From NCBI GenBank assembly GCA_030538315.1, contig JAUNUF010000014.1:853-38157 (forward strand): DNA of 37,305 nucleotides, read 5' to 3'. Positions 1 through 7,968 of the stretch are shown one piece after another. Source of the stretch: Propionibacteriaceae bacterium. Its GTDB lineage: Bacteria; Actinomycetota; Actinomycetes; Propionibacteriales; Propionibacteriaceae. Position 1 is the stretch's first letter. Each line of letters starts with the position of its first letter. Position numbers and translations under genes: made by a program. The notes beneath the pieces were generated by a model. That model was given only the letters and a program-made list of their open reading frames with translations, made no database searches and was not told the origin of the DNA.

Positions 1-905
1 GAGGCCTGGGCCTGGAACGACGCCTGGTCGTTGAGGATGCGCCCCTGCTTGGGCTGCTCGTCCAGGAACTGGAACGCAGCGGCGGCCTCCACGTCGCGGC
101 GGGTGACGGTGCCGTCGGGGCCGGTACCGACGACCGTGCTGAGATCGACGCCCAGATCCTGCGCGTACTTGCGCACGGGGGGCTTGGCCCTGGAATCGCC
201 TGGGTCCGACGCCAGCACCAGCATGGATTCCGACGGCGCGGTGCCCGGCGTGGGCAGCGGATCGCCGGTGGCCTGGGCGTGGACGGGCTCGGCGGGGTGC
301 ACCTCATCCGGGCGGCGGCCGGGCTCGTGCTGGCCGTAGGCGGCGGAGAGCGCTTCCTTGGCGTGGGTGGTGTCGCGGGGCGGGGCCTGGTGTCGGCGGC
401 GACGGCGCGTCGACGGCGTGTCCGAAGCGCCGTAGCCCACCAGGTTCGGTGTGGGCGCGTCGTCGGTGGCCGGGGTGGGCGCGTCGGCTTGGCGTCCTTC
501 GACCACCCGCGCGCCTCCTTCGTCGGCGGCGGCTGGCTCAGGAACCGAGGTGCCGCCCTCTCCGGTAACGGCTGGCTCAGGAACCGACGTGCCGCCCTCT
601 CCGGTAACGGCTGACTCAGGAACCGATGTGTCGCCGCCGCCTACGGCGGGCTCCGACGGCGACGCTTCGCCGTCGTCGATCTCGACGATCGGGTTGCCGA
701 TGTCGACGGTGGTGCCCTCGGCGTAGAGCAGCGCGGTCACGGTGCCGGCGAACGGCGAGGGCAGTTCAACAAGCGACTTGGCGGTCTCGATTTCGACGAG
801 CACGTCGTTGACCTCGACCTCGTCGCCCACGGCGACCCGCCAGGCCACGATCTCGGCCTCCAAGAGGCCCTCACCGGGATCAGGGAGCAGGAATTGGCGC
901 TTCAT
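1..905 (-). CDS. bkdC: 2-oxoacid dehydrogenase E2, dihydrolipoamide acyltransferase (partial, runs off left edge)
   Basis: E2 core of a branched-chain 2-oxoacid (or pyruvate) dehydrogenase: it carries acyl groups from E1 to CoA on a lipoyl arm. The start ATG at 905 follows a GAGGAGA ribosome site. Residues 1-75 are a lipoyl domain with the lipoylated lysine in EIETAKS (Lys43). A Pro/Glu/Gly-rich linker follows and contains 13-residue tandem repeats. A peripheral subunit-binding domain (VRKYAQDLGVDL ... GTGPDGTVTRRDVE) lies at about positions 60-190 of the window. The catalytic acyltransferase domain is beyond the left edge. It is the last visible gene of the E1-alpha, E1-beta, E2 order, which matches mycobacterial bkdABC. 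A pyruvate substrate cannot be excluded from this half alone. Confidence 0.9.
   Translation of the reverse strand, partial: MKRQFLLPDPGEGLLEAEIVAWRVAVGDEVEVNDVLVEIETAKSLVELPSPFAGTVTALLYAEGTTVDIGNPIVEIDDGEASPSEPAVGGGDTSVPESAVTGEGGTSVPEPAVTGEGGTSVPEPAAADEGGARVVEGRQADAPTPATDDAPTPNLVGYGASDTPSTRRRRRHQAPPRDTTHAKEALSAAYGQHEPGRRPDEVHPAEPVHAQATGDPLPTPGTAPSESMLVLASDPGDSRAKPPVRKYAQDLGVDLSTVVGTGPDGTVTRRDVEAAAAFQFLDEQPKQGRILNDQASFQAQA
537..635 (-). repeat. 39-bp tandem repeat in the E2 linker (2 full copies plus a partial)
   Basis: Units begin at 537, 576 and 615, exactly 39 bp apart. They encode repeats of about PEPAVTGEGGTSV on the minus strand. The reading frame is kept, so copy number can vary without breaking the protein. 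Linkers between lipoyl and subunit-binding domains are normally flexible and length-tolerant. Confidence 0.85.
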
Positions 906-942
906 CGACGTCTCCTCGCGTACACGGGGCTCTTGTTAGGCC

Positions 943-1063
943 CCAAATCTAGATTCGGGCCCGTCTGTGCCCCCAAATCTAGATTCGGAGCCGTGGGGGC
1001 AGGGTGAGGCAAGACCCCCAAATCTAGATTCGGGGTCGTCTGTGCCTCCAAATCTAGATTTGG
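943..1063. repeat. Array of four 16-bp palindromes centred on CTAG
   Basis: Copies lie at 943-958, 973-988, 1018-1033 and 1048-1063. All match CCAAATCTAGATTYGG, and the fourth (CCAAATCTAGATTTGG) is a perfect palindrome. Start-to-start spacing is 30, 45 and 30 bp. The spacers inside pairs 1-2 and 3-4 share a GTCTGTGC core, so the array looks like a duplicated pair. It fills the 199-bp gap between the E1-beta stop and the E2 start. Each site contains TCTAGA, rare in such GC-rich DNA. A protein-binding array or paired RNA hairpins (copy 1 with 2, 3 with 4) are both possible. Confidence 0.85.
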
Positions 1064-1104
1064 AGCCCATCGCGGCGACCAAACCGCCGTCGTCAACGCA
1101 ACCA

Positions 1105-2082
1105 TCAGTAGGCCAGCGACTGGTCGACGGCGTCGAGGATCCGATCCACGGACGGCAGGTATTCCTCTTCCACGCGCGACGGCGGGTACGGCATGTCGTA
1201 CCCGGCCACGCGCAGCACCGGAGATTCCATCACGTAGAAGAGGTCCTGATGCAGCTTGGCGGCGATCTCCGCCCCCAGCCCCAGGGTCAACGGCGCCTCG
1301 TGGACGACGATGGCGCGCTTGGTGCGCCGCACCGACGACATGATGGTCACCCAATCCACCGGGCTCAACGTGCGCAGGTCAACCACCTCAAGCGACGTGC
1401 CCTCCTCGGCCGCCACCGTGGCCGCGTCGAGGCACGTCTTCACCATGGGGCCGTAACACAGCAGGGTTGCGTCGGTGCCGTACCGGGTGATCGACGCCTG
1501 GTGCATGGGCTGCGGCCGCGCGCTGAAGTTCACCGTCGACTTCGTGTGATAGCGGCGCTTCGGCTCGAAGAAGACCACCGGATCATCCGACTGAATGGCC
1601 TGCTGGATCATCCAATACGCATCGTTGGAGTTGGAGCAGGTCACCACCTTCAGGCCCGGCGTGTGCGCGAAATACGCCTCGGGCGATTCCGAATGGTGCT
1701 CAATGGCGCCAATCCCACCGCCGTAGGGGATGCGGATCACCATGGGCATGGGCGTCTGCCCGCCGGTGCGCATGTGCAGCTTCGCCACCTGCGTCACGAT
1801 CTGCGAGAACGCCGGAAACACGAACCCGTCGAACTGCATCTCGACGACGGGCCGGTACCCGCGCATCGCCAAACCAATGGCGGTGCCGACGATCCCGGAT
1901 TCGGCCAGCGGGGAATCGATCACCCGGTTCTCGCCGAACTCCGCCTGGAGGTTCTCCGTGATGCGGAACACGCCGCCCAACTTGCCGATGTCTTCGCCAG
2001 CCAGCAGCACCTTCGGATCCGCCTGGAGCGCGCGGCGCAGGCCCCGGTTGAGGGCCTTGGCCATGGTGAGCGTCTCGGTCAT
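1105..2082 (-). CDS. bkdB: 2-oxoacid dehydrogenase E1 component, beta subunit
   Basis: Beta subunit (325 aa) of the thiamine-diphosphate E1 decarboxylase, forming an alpha2-beta2 heterotetramer. It has the full transketolase-like pyrimidine-binding domain followed by the C-terminal transketolase domain. Recognisable segments are LAGEDIGKLGGVFR near the N-terminus, the DSPLAESGIVGTAIG stretch, and PYGGGIGAIEHHSESPE. The start is ATG at 2082, which overlaps the E1-alpha stop as ATGA and implies translational coupling and equal subunit supply. An open frame continues upstream, but only as a shadow of E1-alpha. Substrate class is inferred from family resemblance to actinobacterial BkdB; a pyruvate enzyme is the alternative. 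Confidence 0.93.
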   Translation of the reverse strand: MTETLTMAKALNRGLRRALQADPKVLLAGEDIGKLGGVFRITENLQAEFGENRVIDSPLAESGIVGTAIGLAMRGYRPVVEMQFDGFVFPAFSQIVTQVAKLHMRTGGQTPMPMVIRIPYGGGIGAIEHHSESPEAYFAHTPGLKVVTCSNSNDAYWMIQQAIQSDDPVVFFEPKRRYHTKSTVNFSARPQPMHQASITRYGTDATLLCYGPMVKTCLDAATVAAEEGTSLEVVDLRTLSPVDWVTIMSSVRRTKRAIVVHEAPLTLGLGAEIAAKLHQDLFYVMESPVLRVAGYDMPYPPSRVEEEYLPSVDRILDAVDQSLAY

Positions 2083-3170
2083 GCGTCCTCCCCGGCGGCG
2101 GCGTAGCTGAGGTATTCGCGGCGCTGGGCTTCGAGCGCGACGGATTCCTCGGCGTAGACGGTCTGGAACAGGCCGTCCATGGTGACGGATTCGAGGGTGG
2201 GGATGGCGGCCCGGAGGTCGACGCCGAGCTGCTTGGCCTCGTCGTCCATGGCGGCGAGCCACGCGTCGTCGATGGCGCCCTCGTTGCGGAGATAGGTGGT
2301 CAGCCGCGAGATGGGATCTCGCCCGCGCCACGCCTCCTCATCCGCGTAGGCCCGGTACTTCGTGGGGTCATCCGACGTGGTGTGCGCGCCCATGCGGTAG
2401 GTGAACGCCTCGATGAACGTGGGCCCCTCACCGTTCCGGGCGCGATCCATCGCCCAATCCGTGACGGCCTTGACGGCGAGCACATCGTTGCCGTCCACCT
2501 GCACGCCCGGGAACCCGAAGCCGCGGGCCCGTTCGTACAGCGGGATGCGGCTCTGCAGCGCGATGGGCTCCGAGATGGCCCACTGGTTGTTCTGGCAGAA
2601 GAACACGACGGGGGCGTTGTACGAGGCGGCGAACACGTAGGCCTCGTTGACATCGCCCTGACTGGAGGCGCCGTCGCCGTGGTAGACGATCACCGCGGCC
2701 GGGTCCTCGGCATCCGGGCCCACCACGCCGTCGAACTGGAGACCCATGGCGTAGCCGGTGGCGTGGAGGGCTTGGCAGCCGATGACGATCTGGTAGTTCT
2801 TGAACTTGTCCAGGTTGCCCCAGTTGCCGCCGTCGGTGCCGCGGAACAGGCTGAGGAAGTTGGTCAGCGGCACACCCAACACCATGGCGACGGCGTGCTC
2901 CCGGTAGCTGGGAAACACCACGTCTGCGGGGCGCACCGCATGGGCAGAGCCCACCTGGGCCGCCTCCTGGCCGAGCAGTGGCGGCCAGAGGCCCAGCTCG
3001 CCGTGCCTCTGCAGGGCGGTGGCCTCGGCGTCGAAACGCCTTGCCAGAATCATGTCCCGGAGGTAACCGACGAGCTCGTCGGTGGTCCCGGTGAATTCGA
3101 AGTCGCTGTTCTGGACGCGCTGCCCCTCGGGGGTGAGCAGCTGCACCATGTCGTGGCTCTGACCGCGCAC
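2079..3170 (-). CDS. bkdA: 2-oxoacid dehydrogenase E1 component, alpha subunit
   Basis: Alpha subunit (363 aa) of the E1 decarboxylase. The thiamine-diphosphate motif is visible as GDGASSQGDVNEA ... FFCQNNQWA, and the phosphorylation-loop region reads AHTTSDDPTKYR. I chose the GTG at 3170 because GAAGGAGG sits 5 nt before it; an upstream in-frame ATG at 3188 would put that ribosome site inside the gene. It is first in the operon, so the promoter should lie in 3171-3448, where a dyad sits at 3191-3219. It forms the decarboxylating half with the overlapping beta gene. Confidence 0.93.
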   Translation of the reverse strand: MRGQSHDMVQLLTPEGQRVQNSDFEFTGTTDELVGYLRDMILARRFDAEATALQRHGELGLWPPLLGQEAAQVGSAHAVRPADVVFPSYREHAVAMVLGVPLTNFLSLFRGTDGGNWGNLDKFKNYQIVIGCQALHATGYAMGLQFDGVVGPDAEDPAAVIVYHGDGASSQGDVNEAYVFAASYNAPVVFFCQNNQWAISEPIALQSRIPLYERARGFGFPGVQVDGNDVLAVKAVTDWAMDRARNGEGPTFIEAFTYRMGAHTTSDDPTKYRAYADEEAWRGRDPISRLTTYLRNEGAIDDAWLAAMDDEAKQLGVDLRAAIPTLESVTMDGLFQTVYAEESVALEAQRREYLSYAAAGEDA

Positions 3171-3190
3171 GCAGCCTCCTTCTCGCAAAC

Positions 3191-3219
3191 CTACGTAACC
3201 GTAACTTACGCCAGCGTAG
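3191..3219 (-). promoter_or_regulatory. Candidate operator upstream of bkdA
   Basis: A 29-bp stretch begins CTACG and ends CGTAG, giving an outer inverted repeat. Inside it are a CGTAAC direct repeat and the palindrome CGTAA-C-TTACG at 3200-3210. It lies 21-49 bp before the GTG of bkdA, where a repressor could block transcription. The style resembles TetR-family operators of actinobacterial acyl-CoA metabolism, but the cognate regulator is not identifiable here. Confidence 0.5.
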
Positions 3220-3314
3220 CTTAACGACCCACCACTTCCCGGTTCGCGCTACCTCCACAGGTTGCCCGAAAGTCTTGTGGGAATTGAACAAGAGCACCTG
3301 AACCCCCACCTCGG

Positions 3315-3347
3315 GGTGAAGTCAAGGTGAAGGCAACGTTAACAACG
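3315..3347 (+). promoter_or_regulatory. Candidate PHO box (PhoP-binding direct repeats)
   Basis: Three 11-bp units start at 3315, 3326 and 3337: GGTGAAGTCAA, GGTGAAGGCAA and CGTTAACAACG. On the other strand the first two read CTTCACC in the style of the actinomycete PHO-box unit GTTCACC, whose repeats are also 11 bp apart. A weak -35-like TTGACC follows at 3358. The site lies about 100 bp before a secreted 5'-nucleotidase, a typical phosphate-starvation gene. Position and period are seen; the regulation is inferred. Confidence 0.55.
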
Positions 3348-3448
3348 CCCAACGGGCTTGACCTGCGCTTTTTCTCCAGAAAGAGTGACAGGTAGCCACC
3401 TCCAGGTGGACGGGGATCAATGTTGTCCAACCCTTGAAACGGAGAGAC

Positions 3449-5752
3449 ATGACCAAGACCATCAAGCGCGCATCCGCGGCGCTGGCGGCAACCGCGCTGG
3501 TTGCTTCCGGCTTCACGTTTGCGTCGGCAACCACCGCGCAGGCCGACACAGCCGCCGCGTGCGTTGCCAACGACACCATCACCCTGCTGGGCTTCAACGA
3601 CTTCCACGGGCGCATCCTGACCAACGACAAGGCGCCATGGACGGGCATCCTCCCGCTCGCCTCCACGGTGGAGAAGGTCCGCGCTGACAAGGGCGCAGAC
3701 AAGGTTTCCGTCATCTCGGTGGGCGACAACATTGGCGCCACCATCTTCGAATCCATGGTCACCGACGACAACGTGGCCATCGACGTGCTCAACGCGCTGG
3801 CCATCGACGCCTCGGCCGTGGGCAACCACGAGCTCGACAAGGGCTGGAGCGATCTCTCCGGCCGCGTCAACACCCGCGCCAAGTACCCCCACCTGGCCGC
3901 CAACATGAAGCGCAGCGGCGCCGTGGCAGCCCCGGTGAAGGAATACCAGATCATCGAGAAGGCCGGTCTCAAGATCGCCATCGTCGGTGCCGTCACCAAG
4001 GACGTGCCCTCGCTCGTCTCCCCCGGTGGCATCACGGGCCTCACCTTCGAGGATCCGGTGGCCGCGGTCAACGCCACCACCAAGAAGGTGCTCGACGCCA
4101 AGGAAGCCGACATCGTGGTGGCCGCCATCCATGAGGGCGCCGGAGATTCCATGCTGGCCCAGCTGGACAAGCGCATCGCCGGCGTCTTCACCGCCCACAC
4201 CCACGAGACCTACGTGAAGAAGACCGCCGGCGGCGCCCCCGTCGTCCAGTCGGCCTCCTACGCTTCGGCTCTCTCCAAGATCGAGCTCGCCGTCGACACC
4301 AAGACGAAGGCCGTCTGCAAGGCGGAGGGCTTCAACGACGAGCTTGTCGCGGTCAACGCCGACAACGCCGTCGTCAAGGAGATCTCCAAGCTCGTTGACG
4401 CCGCCAAGGCTGAGGCAGATCGCGTGGGCCAGCAGGTCATCGGCCAGGCCGAGGCCGCCATCTCCACGCCCACCGGCAACGCCGACAAGCGCGACACCGA
4501 ATCCCCCATGACCAACATGGTGGCCCAGATGTTCTTCGAGATCGTGGGCAAGGGCAACGCAGACAACTTCATTGGCATCCAGAACCCGGGCGGCACCCGC
4601 TCGTCGTTCGACAAGGGTGACATCACCTACAAGGAAGCCGCCACCACCCTCCCGTTCGCCAACTCGCTGTTCACCACGCAGCTCACCGGCGCGCAGGTCA
4701 AGCAGGTGCTTGAGGAGCAGTGGCAGCGCAAGGACGGCAAGGCGCTCACCGAGGGCCGCACCTTCCTCCAGGTTGGCCTGTCCAACAACGTGACCTACAC
4801 CTACGACGCCAGCAAGCCGATGGATCAGCGCATCACCTCGGTGACCGTCAACGGCAAGCCCATTGACAACGCCAAGCTCTACACCATGGCTTCGGGCTCG
4901 TTCCTGATCTCCGGTGGCGACAACTTCCACACCTTCGCCAAGGGCGTCAACACTGCCGACGCAGGCCGGGCGGATCTCGAGGCCTGGGTTGACTGGGTCA
5001 AGGGCAAGAAGACCCTGAAGCCGGATTACACGAAGCGCGGCGTCGAAGTGAAGCTCCCAGCTGCGGCTCCCACCGCTGGCGGCGCTGCTGCCACCTACAC
5101 CTTCGCCAACCTCGACATGGATCTGGGCACCGGAGACAACGTCTCGCCCAAGCTGGCCAACACCACCATCACCGCCACCATCGGCAACGTTGAGGTGGGC
5201 AAGGCCGCCGTCGCGAACGGCGCAGCCACTGTCTCGGTGAAGATCCCGGCCAACGTGTCCGGCAACCAGGCGCTCGTGTTCAAGGCGGCTCCTTCGGGCA
5301 CCACCATCACCGTTCCGCTGTCGGTGAAGGCCAGCACGGGATTCGTCCCGTCTGCTCCCTACACCTTGGCTGGTGAGCACAAGAACCTGAACGGCCGCGA
5401 CTGGAAGACCACCTGTGAGGCGTACTCCAAGACCACGCGCTGCACCACGCTGATCTGGGGCACCACGGTCAAGCGCGTGGGCAACAAGTACGTGCAGACC
5501 AACGGCTGGCAGTTCAACAACATGACCTACCTGCCCGCGAAGAAGGCCCTCTGGGGCAAGAACCCGCTGGCCAACACCGGCACGTTCGTCTCCGGTGGTC
5601 GCGACTGGGAAACCGAGTGCAACACCGCTCGCTCCGGTGGCAACGGCTGCCGTAGCTACGTGCAGGCCAGCGTGATCGAGGCCAAGCCCGGTGGTGGGTA
5701 CCGCACCGTGACGAAGATGGTGTTCAACAACATCGTCATGTTCGAGAAGTGA
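3449..5752 (+). CDS. Secreted 5'-nucleotidase / UshA-like metallophosphoesterase
   Basis: A 767-aa exported bifunctional nucleotidase, likely releasing phosphate from extracellular nucleotides. A signal peptide ends at AQA-D (about residue 36). The metallophosphatase domain shows its five motifs: GFNDFHGR, SVGDNIG, VGNHELDKG, AIHEG and AHTHETY. The 5'-nucleotidase C-terminal domain follows (NPGGTRSSFDKGDITYKEA, then ASGSFLISGGDNF). The last ~200 residues are beta-rich and carry paired cysteines near GRDWKTTCEAY and GRDWETECNT, which looks like an internal repeat of unknown role. No LPXTG anchor is present, so it is probably free or loosely bound. The start is ATG at 3449 behind GGAGAG; an upstream TTG at 3434 is less likely. 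Confidence 0.93.
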   Translation: MTKTIKRASAALAATALVASGFTFASATTAQADTAAACVANDTITLLGFNDFHGRILTNDKAPWTGILPLASTVEKVRADKGADKVSVISVGDNIGATIFESMVTDDNVAIDVLNALAIDASAVGNHELDKGWSDLSGRVNTRAKYPHLAANMKRSGAVAAPVKEYQIIEKAGLKIAIVGAVTKDVPSLVSPGGITGLTFEDPVAAVNATTKKVLDAKEADIVVAAIHEGAGDSMLAQLDKRIAGVFTAHTHETYVKKTAGGAPVVQSASYASALSKIELAVDTKTKAVCKAEGFNDELVAVNADNAVVKEISKLVDAAKAEADRVGQQVIGQAEAAISTPTGNADKRDTESPMTNMVAQMFFEIVGKGNADNFIGIQNPGGTRSSFDKGDITYKEAATTLPFANSLFTTQLTGAQVKQVLEEQWQRKDGKALTEGRTFLQVGLSNNVTYTYDASKPMDQRITSVTVNGKPIDNAKLYTMASGSFLISGGDNFHTFAKGVNTADAGRADLEAWVDWVKGKKTLKPDYTKRGVEVKLPAAAPTAGGAAATYTFANLDMDLGTGDNVSPKLANTTITATIGNVEVGKAAVANGAATVSVKIPANVSGNQALVFKAAPSGTTITVPLSVKASTGFVPSAPYTLAGEHKNLNGRDWKTTCEAYSKTTRCTTLIWGTTVKRVGNKYVQTNGWQFNNMTYLPAKKALWGKNPLANTGTFVSGGRDWETECNTARSGGNGCRSYVQASVIEAKPGGGYRTVTKMVFNNIVMFEK

Positions 5753-5766
5753 CGGGTCCCTGAGCC

Positions 5767-5802
5767 AAAGGGGCCGGGTTCCATGTGGAACCCGGCCCCT
5801 TT
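5767..5802. terminator. Strong bidirectional hairpin terminator
   Basis: Perfect 16-bp arms, AAAGGGGCCGGGTTCC and its complement, enclose the loop ATGT. It lies 15 bp after the 5'-nucleotidase stop and 28 bp before the stop of the convergent argF. The arms end in AAA and TTT, so it can serve both strands. Confidence 0.93.
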
Positions 5803-5829
5803 GCTGTGCGGTCGCGGCTGTGTCGGCGG

Positions 5830-6822
5830 TTAGCCAGCGAGCGTGGCCACGAGGATCGCCTTGATGGTGTGCATGCGGTTCTCCGCTTGGTCGAACACGA
5901 TGCTGGCCTCGGACTCGAACACCTCGTCGGTCACCTCAACCCCTTCCAGGCCGAACTCGTCGAAGAGGCTTTGGCCCACCGTCGTGTTGAGGTCGTGGAA
6001 GGCGGGCAGGCAGTGCATGAACTTCACGTCTGGGTTGTTGGTCTTGGCGAGCAGTTCAGCGTTGACCTGGTAGCCGCGCAGCAGCGCGATGCGCTCCGCC
6101 CAGACCTCCTTGGGTTCACCGAGGGAGACCCAGACATCCGTGTAGATGAAGTCCACGCCGTCGACGGCATCCGTGTCATCCGTGATGGTGATGCGGGCTC
6201 CGGTTTCGGCGGCGATGCGGCGGGCTTCGGCAACCACGTCGTCGGCGTTCTGCTGCTGGGTGGGCGCGATCATCCGCACGTCCATGCCCATCATTGCGCC
6301 GCTGATCAGCAGGGAGTTGCCCACGTTGTTGCGGGCATCGCCGATGAAGGCGAACGCGATCTCGCCCAGCGGCTTGTCCGAGTGCTCCAGCATCGTGAGC
6401 TGATCGGCCAGCATCTGGGTGGGGTGCCAGTCATCCGTGAGGCCGTTGTAGACGGGCACGCCGGCGTGGGCGGCGAGGGTCTCCACCACGTCTTGGCCGG
6501 TGCCGCGGTACTCGATGCCGTCGTACCAGCGGCCGAGCACGCGCGCGGTGTCGGCGGCGGATTCCTTGTGCCCGATCTGCGACCCAGCCGGATCCAGGTA
6601 GGTGGTGGTGCCACCCTGATCCGCCACGGCCACTTCGAAAGCGCACCGGGTTCGGGTGGAGGTCTTCTCGAAGAGGAGGGCCACCTGCTTGCCCACGAGG
6701 CGGCGCTCCTCGCGGCCCTCGCGTCGGGCGGCCTTCAGCTCTGCGGAGAGCTCCAGGAGGGAGCGCCATTCGTCGGGCGTGAAGTCGAGTTCCTTGAGGA
6801 AGGAGCGTCCGAGCAAGCTCAT
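5830..6822 (-). CDS. argF: Ornithine carbamoyltransferase
   Basis: Transfers the carbamoyl group from carbamoyl phosphate to ornithine to give citrulline, or runs in reverse in arginine catabolism. At 330 aa it has the usual length. The carbamoyl-phosphate motif [13 protein letters not shown] is at about residues 53-65, HPTQMLAD at about 134, and the ornithine/catalytic HCLPAFHD near 270. It stands alone, with no arginine biosynthesis or deiminase genes beside it, so anabolic ArgF and catabolic ArcB roles cannot be separated; the GSQIGHKES segment is common in ArcB-type enzymes. The start is ATG at 6822 with a weak AAAGG ribosome site. It ends against a shared bidirectional terminator. Confidence 0.93.
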   Translation of the reverse strand: MSLLGRSFLKELDFTPDEWRSLLELSAELKAARREGREERRLVGKQVALLFEKTSTRTRCAFEVAVADQGGTTTYLDPAGSQIGHKESAADTARVLGRWYDGIEYRGTGQDVVETLAAHAGVPVYNGLTDDWHPTQMLADQLTMLEHSDKPLGEIAFAFIGDARNNVGNSLLISGAMMGMDVRMIAPTQQQNADDVVAEARRIAAETGARITITDDTDAVDGVDFIYTDVWVSLGEPKEVWAERIALLRGYQVNAELLAKTNNPDVKFMHCLPAFHDLNTTVGQSLFDEFGLEGVEVTDEVFESEASIVFDQAENRMHTIKAILVATLAG

Positions 6823-6895
6823 GGGGGTCGCCTTTCGCTGTCGTGGGAAAGTGTCAGCGTATTCCTCGCGGCGGTCCACGGGTGACGAGGTCCAC

Positions 6896-6977
6896 AACCC
6901 GGTAGATGTCCTTTCGATGGGGTCACCCCCCTCTTTTTCAGGGGGGGGTGACCCCGCCGAGTGGACATTCACCGGGT
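6896..6977. repeat. ~80-bp palindromic repeat, copy 1
   Basis: An imperfect inverted repeat runs from AACCCGGTAGATGTCC to GGACATTCACCGGGT, with inner arms GGGGTCACCCCCC and GGGGGGTGACCCC around the loop TCTTTTTCA. The right arm has two extra G. It sits between the divergent argF and the DUF559-type gene, unlike the other copies, which abut gene 3' ends. No target-site duplication is obvious and it encodes nothing. Confidence 0.9.
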
Positions 6978-7021
6978 CGTCCGACTTATCCACAGGGCAC
7001 AACATCCATGAAAAATCGCGG

Positions 7022-7044
7022 CCTCCATTGCCGATCAATGGAGG
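7022..7044 (+). promoter_or_regulatory. Inverted repeat covering the ribosome site of the downstream gene
   Basis: CCTCCATTG, the 5-nt spacer CCGAT, then CAATGGAGG. The right arm holds GGAGG and ends one base before the ATG at 7046. In RNA the hairpin would hide the ribosome site; in DNA it could be an operator. AbiEi-type proteins are known to bind inverted repeats near their own starts, so autoregulation is a reasonable inference. Confidence 0.55.
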
Positions 7045-7045
7045 T

Positions 7046-7897
7046 ATGAACCCCGAGATCACCTCAATCCTGAACAGCCACCTCGTCATCACCCCCAGCG
7101 AGCACCCGCACCTGGGCCACTCAATCGAGCACTACCGGGCCAAGGGGCAGCTCGTGCGAGTACTGGGTGATGCCTACTCCACGCCCGCGGCGGCCCTCTC
7201 ATTCGAAGCGAGGGTCGCCGCCGCCCGTGCGGTGTACCCCAATTGCGTGTTTGTCCGTGAAACTGCAGCACGCCTGACCTTCAAGACCTCGCAGCCCACG
7301 GGTCCCGTGCAGGTGGCTGCGGAGAGAAGGCAACAGAGCAAGGGCTTCGCCTTCGAGAGGAGATCCATCCCGGATCAGCTGGTCCGGTGGGATGGGCAGC
7401 ACTACATGTCATCCGTTGCGCTGACCGTGCTTGACCTCACCGACACCCTTGGCAGCGAAGCCATCACTGATGCCCTGAGGCAAGAGATCGTGACCGTCGA
7501 GCAACTCACTCGGGCCTTGGATCTCACCAAGGGCAGGAGGGGAAACCAGAGGAGGGCCCAATTGGTGCGTCAGGCCCGCCAAAACCCCTGGTCTCCGCTG
7601 GAGGTGGATGGGCATCTCAGGCTCCGAAAGGCGCACATCGATGGGTGGGTTGCCAACCATCCTGTGGTCATCAAGGGCGAACGCTTCTACGTGGACCTTG
7701 CCATCCCTGAAATCAAGCTGGCCGTGGAGGTGGACGGGTGGACATTCCACAACAGCCATGGAGTCTTCGTCTCGGACCGGAGGAAGTGGAACCTGCTGAC
7801 GCTGGATGGCTGGACCGTGCTCCACTTCACGGCGACCACCATGGAGGACCTCGTGCCCCAGATGCAGCAGGCGATCACCATGCTCTCAACCCGGTAG
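7046..7897 (+). CDS. AbiEi-like N-terminal / DUF559 (PD-(D/E)XK nuclease-fold) protein
   Basis: A 283-aa protein of a type common in actinobacteria. The N-terminal half resembles the winged-helix AbiEi antitoxin-like domain. The C-terminal ~90 residues form a DUF559, Vsr-like nuclease fold: [19 protein letters not shown] with the D and E/D residues kept, then [19 protein letters not shown]. No toxin partner lies next to it, so the toxin-antitoxin link is unproven. The start is the ATG at 7046; GGAGG is only one base upstream, an unusually short spacing inside an inverted repeat. The stop codon TAG, and the last residues Thr-Arg, come from palindromic repeat copy 2. Confidence 0.75.
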   Translation: MNPEITSILNSHLVITPSEHPHLGHSIEHYRAKGQLVRVLGDAYSTPAAALSFEARVAAARAVYPNCVFVRETAARLTFKTSQPTGPVQVAAERRQQSKGFAFERRSIPDQLVRWDGQHYMSSVALTVLDLTDTLGSEAITDALRQEIVTVEQLTRALDLTKGRRGNQRRAQLVRQARQNPWSPLEVDGHLRLRKAHIDGWVANHPVVIKGERFYVDLAIPEIKLAVEVDGWTFHNSHGVFVSDRRKWNLLTLDGWTVLHFTATTMEDLVPQMQQAITMLSTR

Positions 7898-7968
7898 ATG
7901 TCCTTTCGACGGGGTCACCCCCCTCTTTTTCAGGGGGGTGACCCCATCGAGTGGACATTCAGCGGGTT
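7888..7968. repeat. ~80-bp palindromic repeat, copy 2
   Basis: Same element as copy 1, with loop TCTTTTTCA. It fills the gap between two convergent genes. Its left end provides the in-frame ACC CGG TAG that terminates the DUF559-type gene. Its right end, read on the minus strand, gives ACC CGC TGA in frame directly after the stop of the sigma-partner gene, making a tandem stop. It may double as a bidirectional terminator, although no U-tract follows. Confidence 0.9.

Noticed and set aside
902-1354. Minus-strand frame with PNLDLG repeats across the palindrome array
   Set aside because: The repeated peptide is only a translation of the palindromes. The frame overlaps the real E1-beta 3' end and has no ribosome site.
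3221-5380. 719-aa open frame on the minus strand
   Set aside because: It is antisense to the 5'-nucleotidase, which has a signal peptide and all catalytic motifs. The minus frame is low-complexity Gly/Val/Asp and is kept open by GC bias.
6986-6994. DnaA box as part of an origin (with 16867-16875)
   Set aside because: Two isolated boxes 10 kb apart, no box cluster, no AT-rich region and no dnaA/dnaN/gyrB neighbours.
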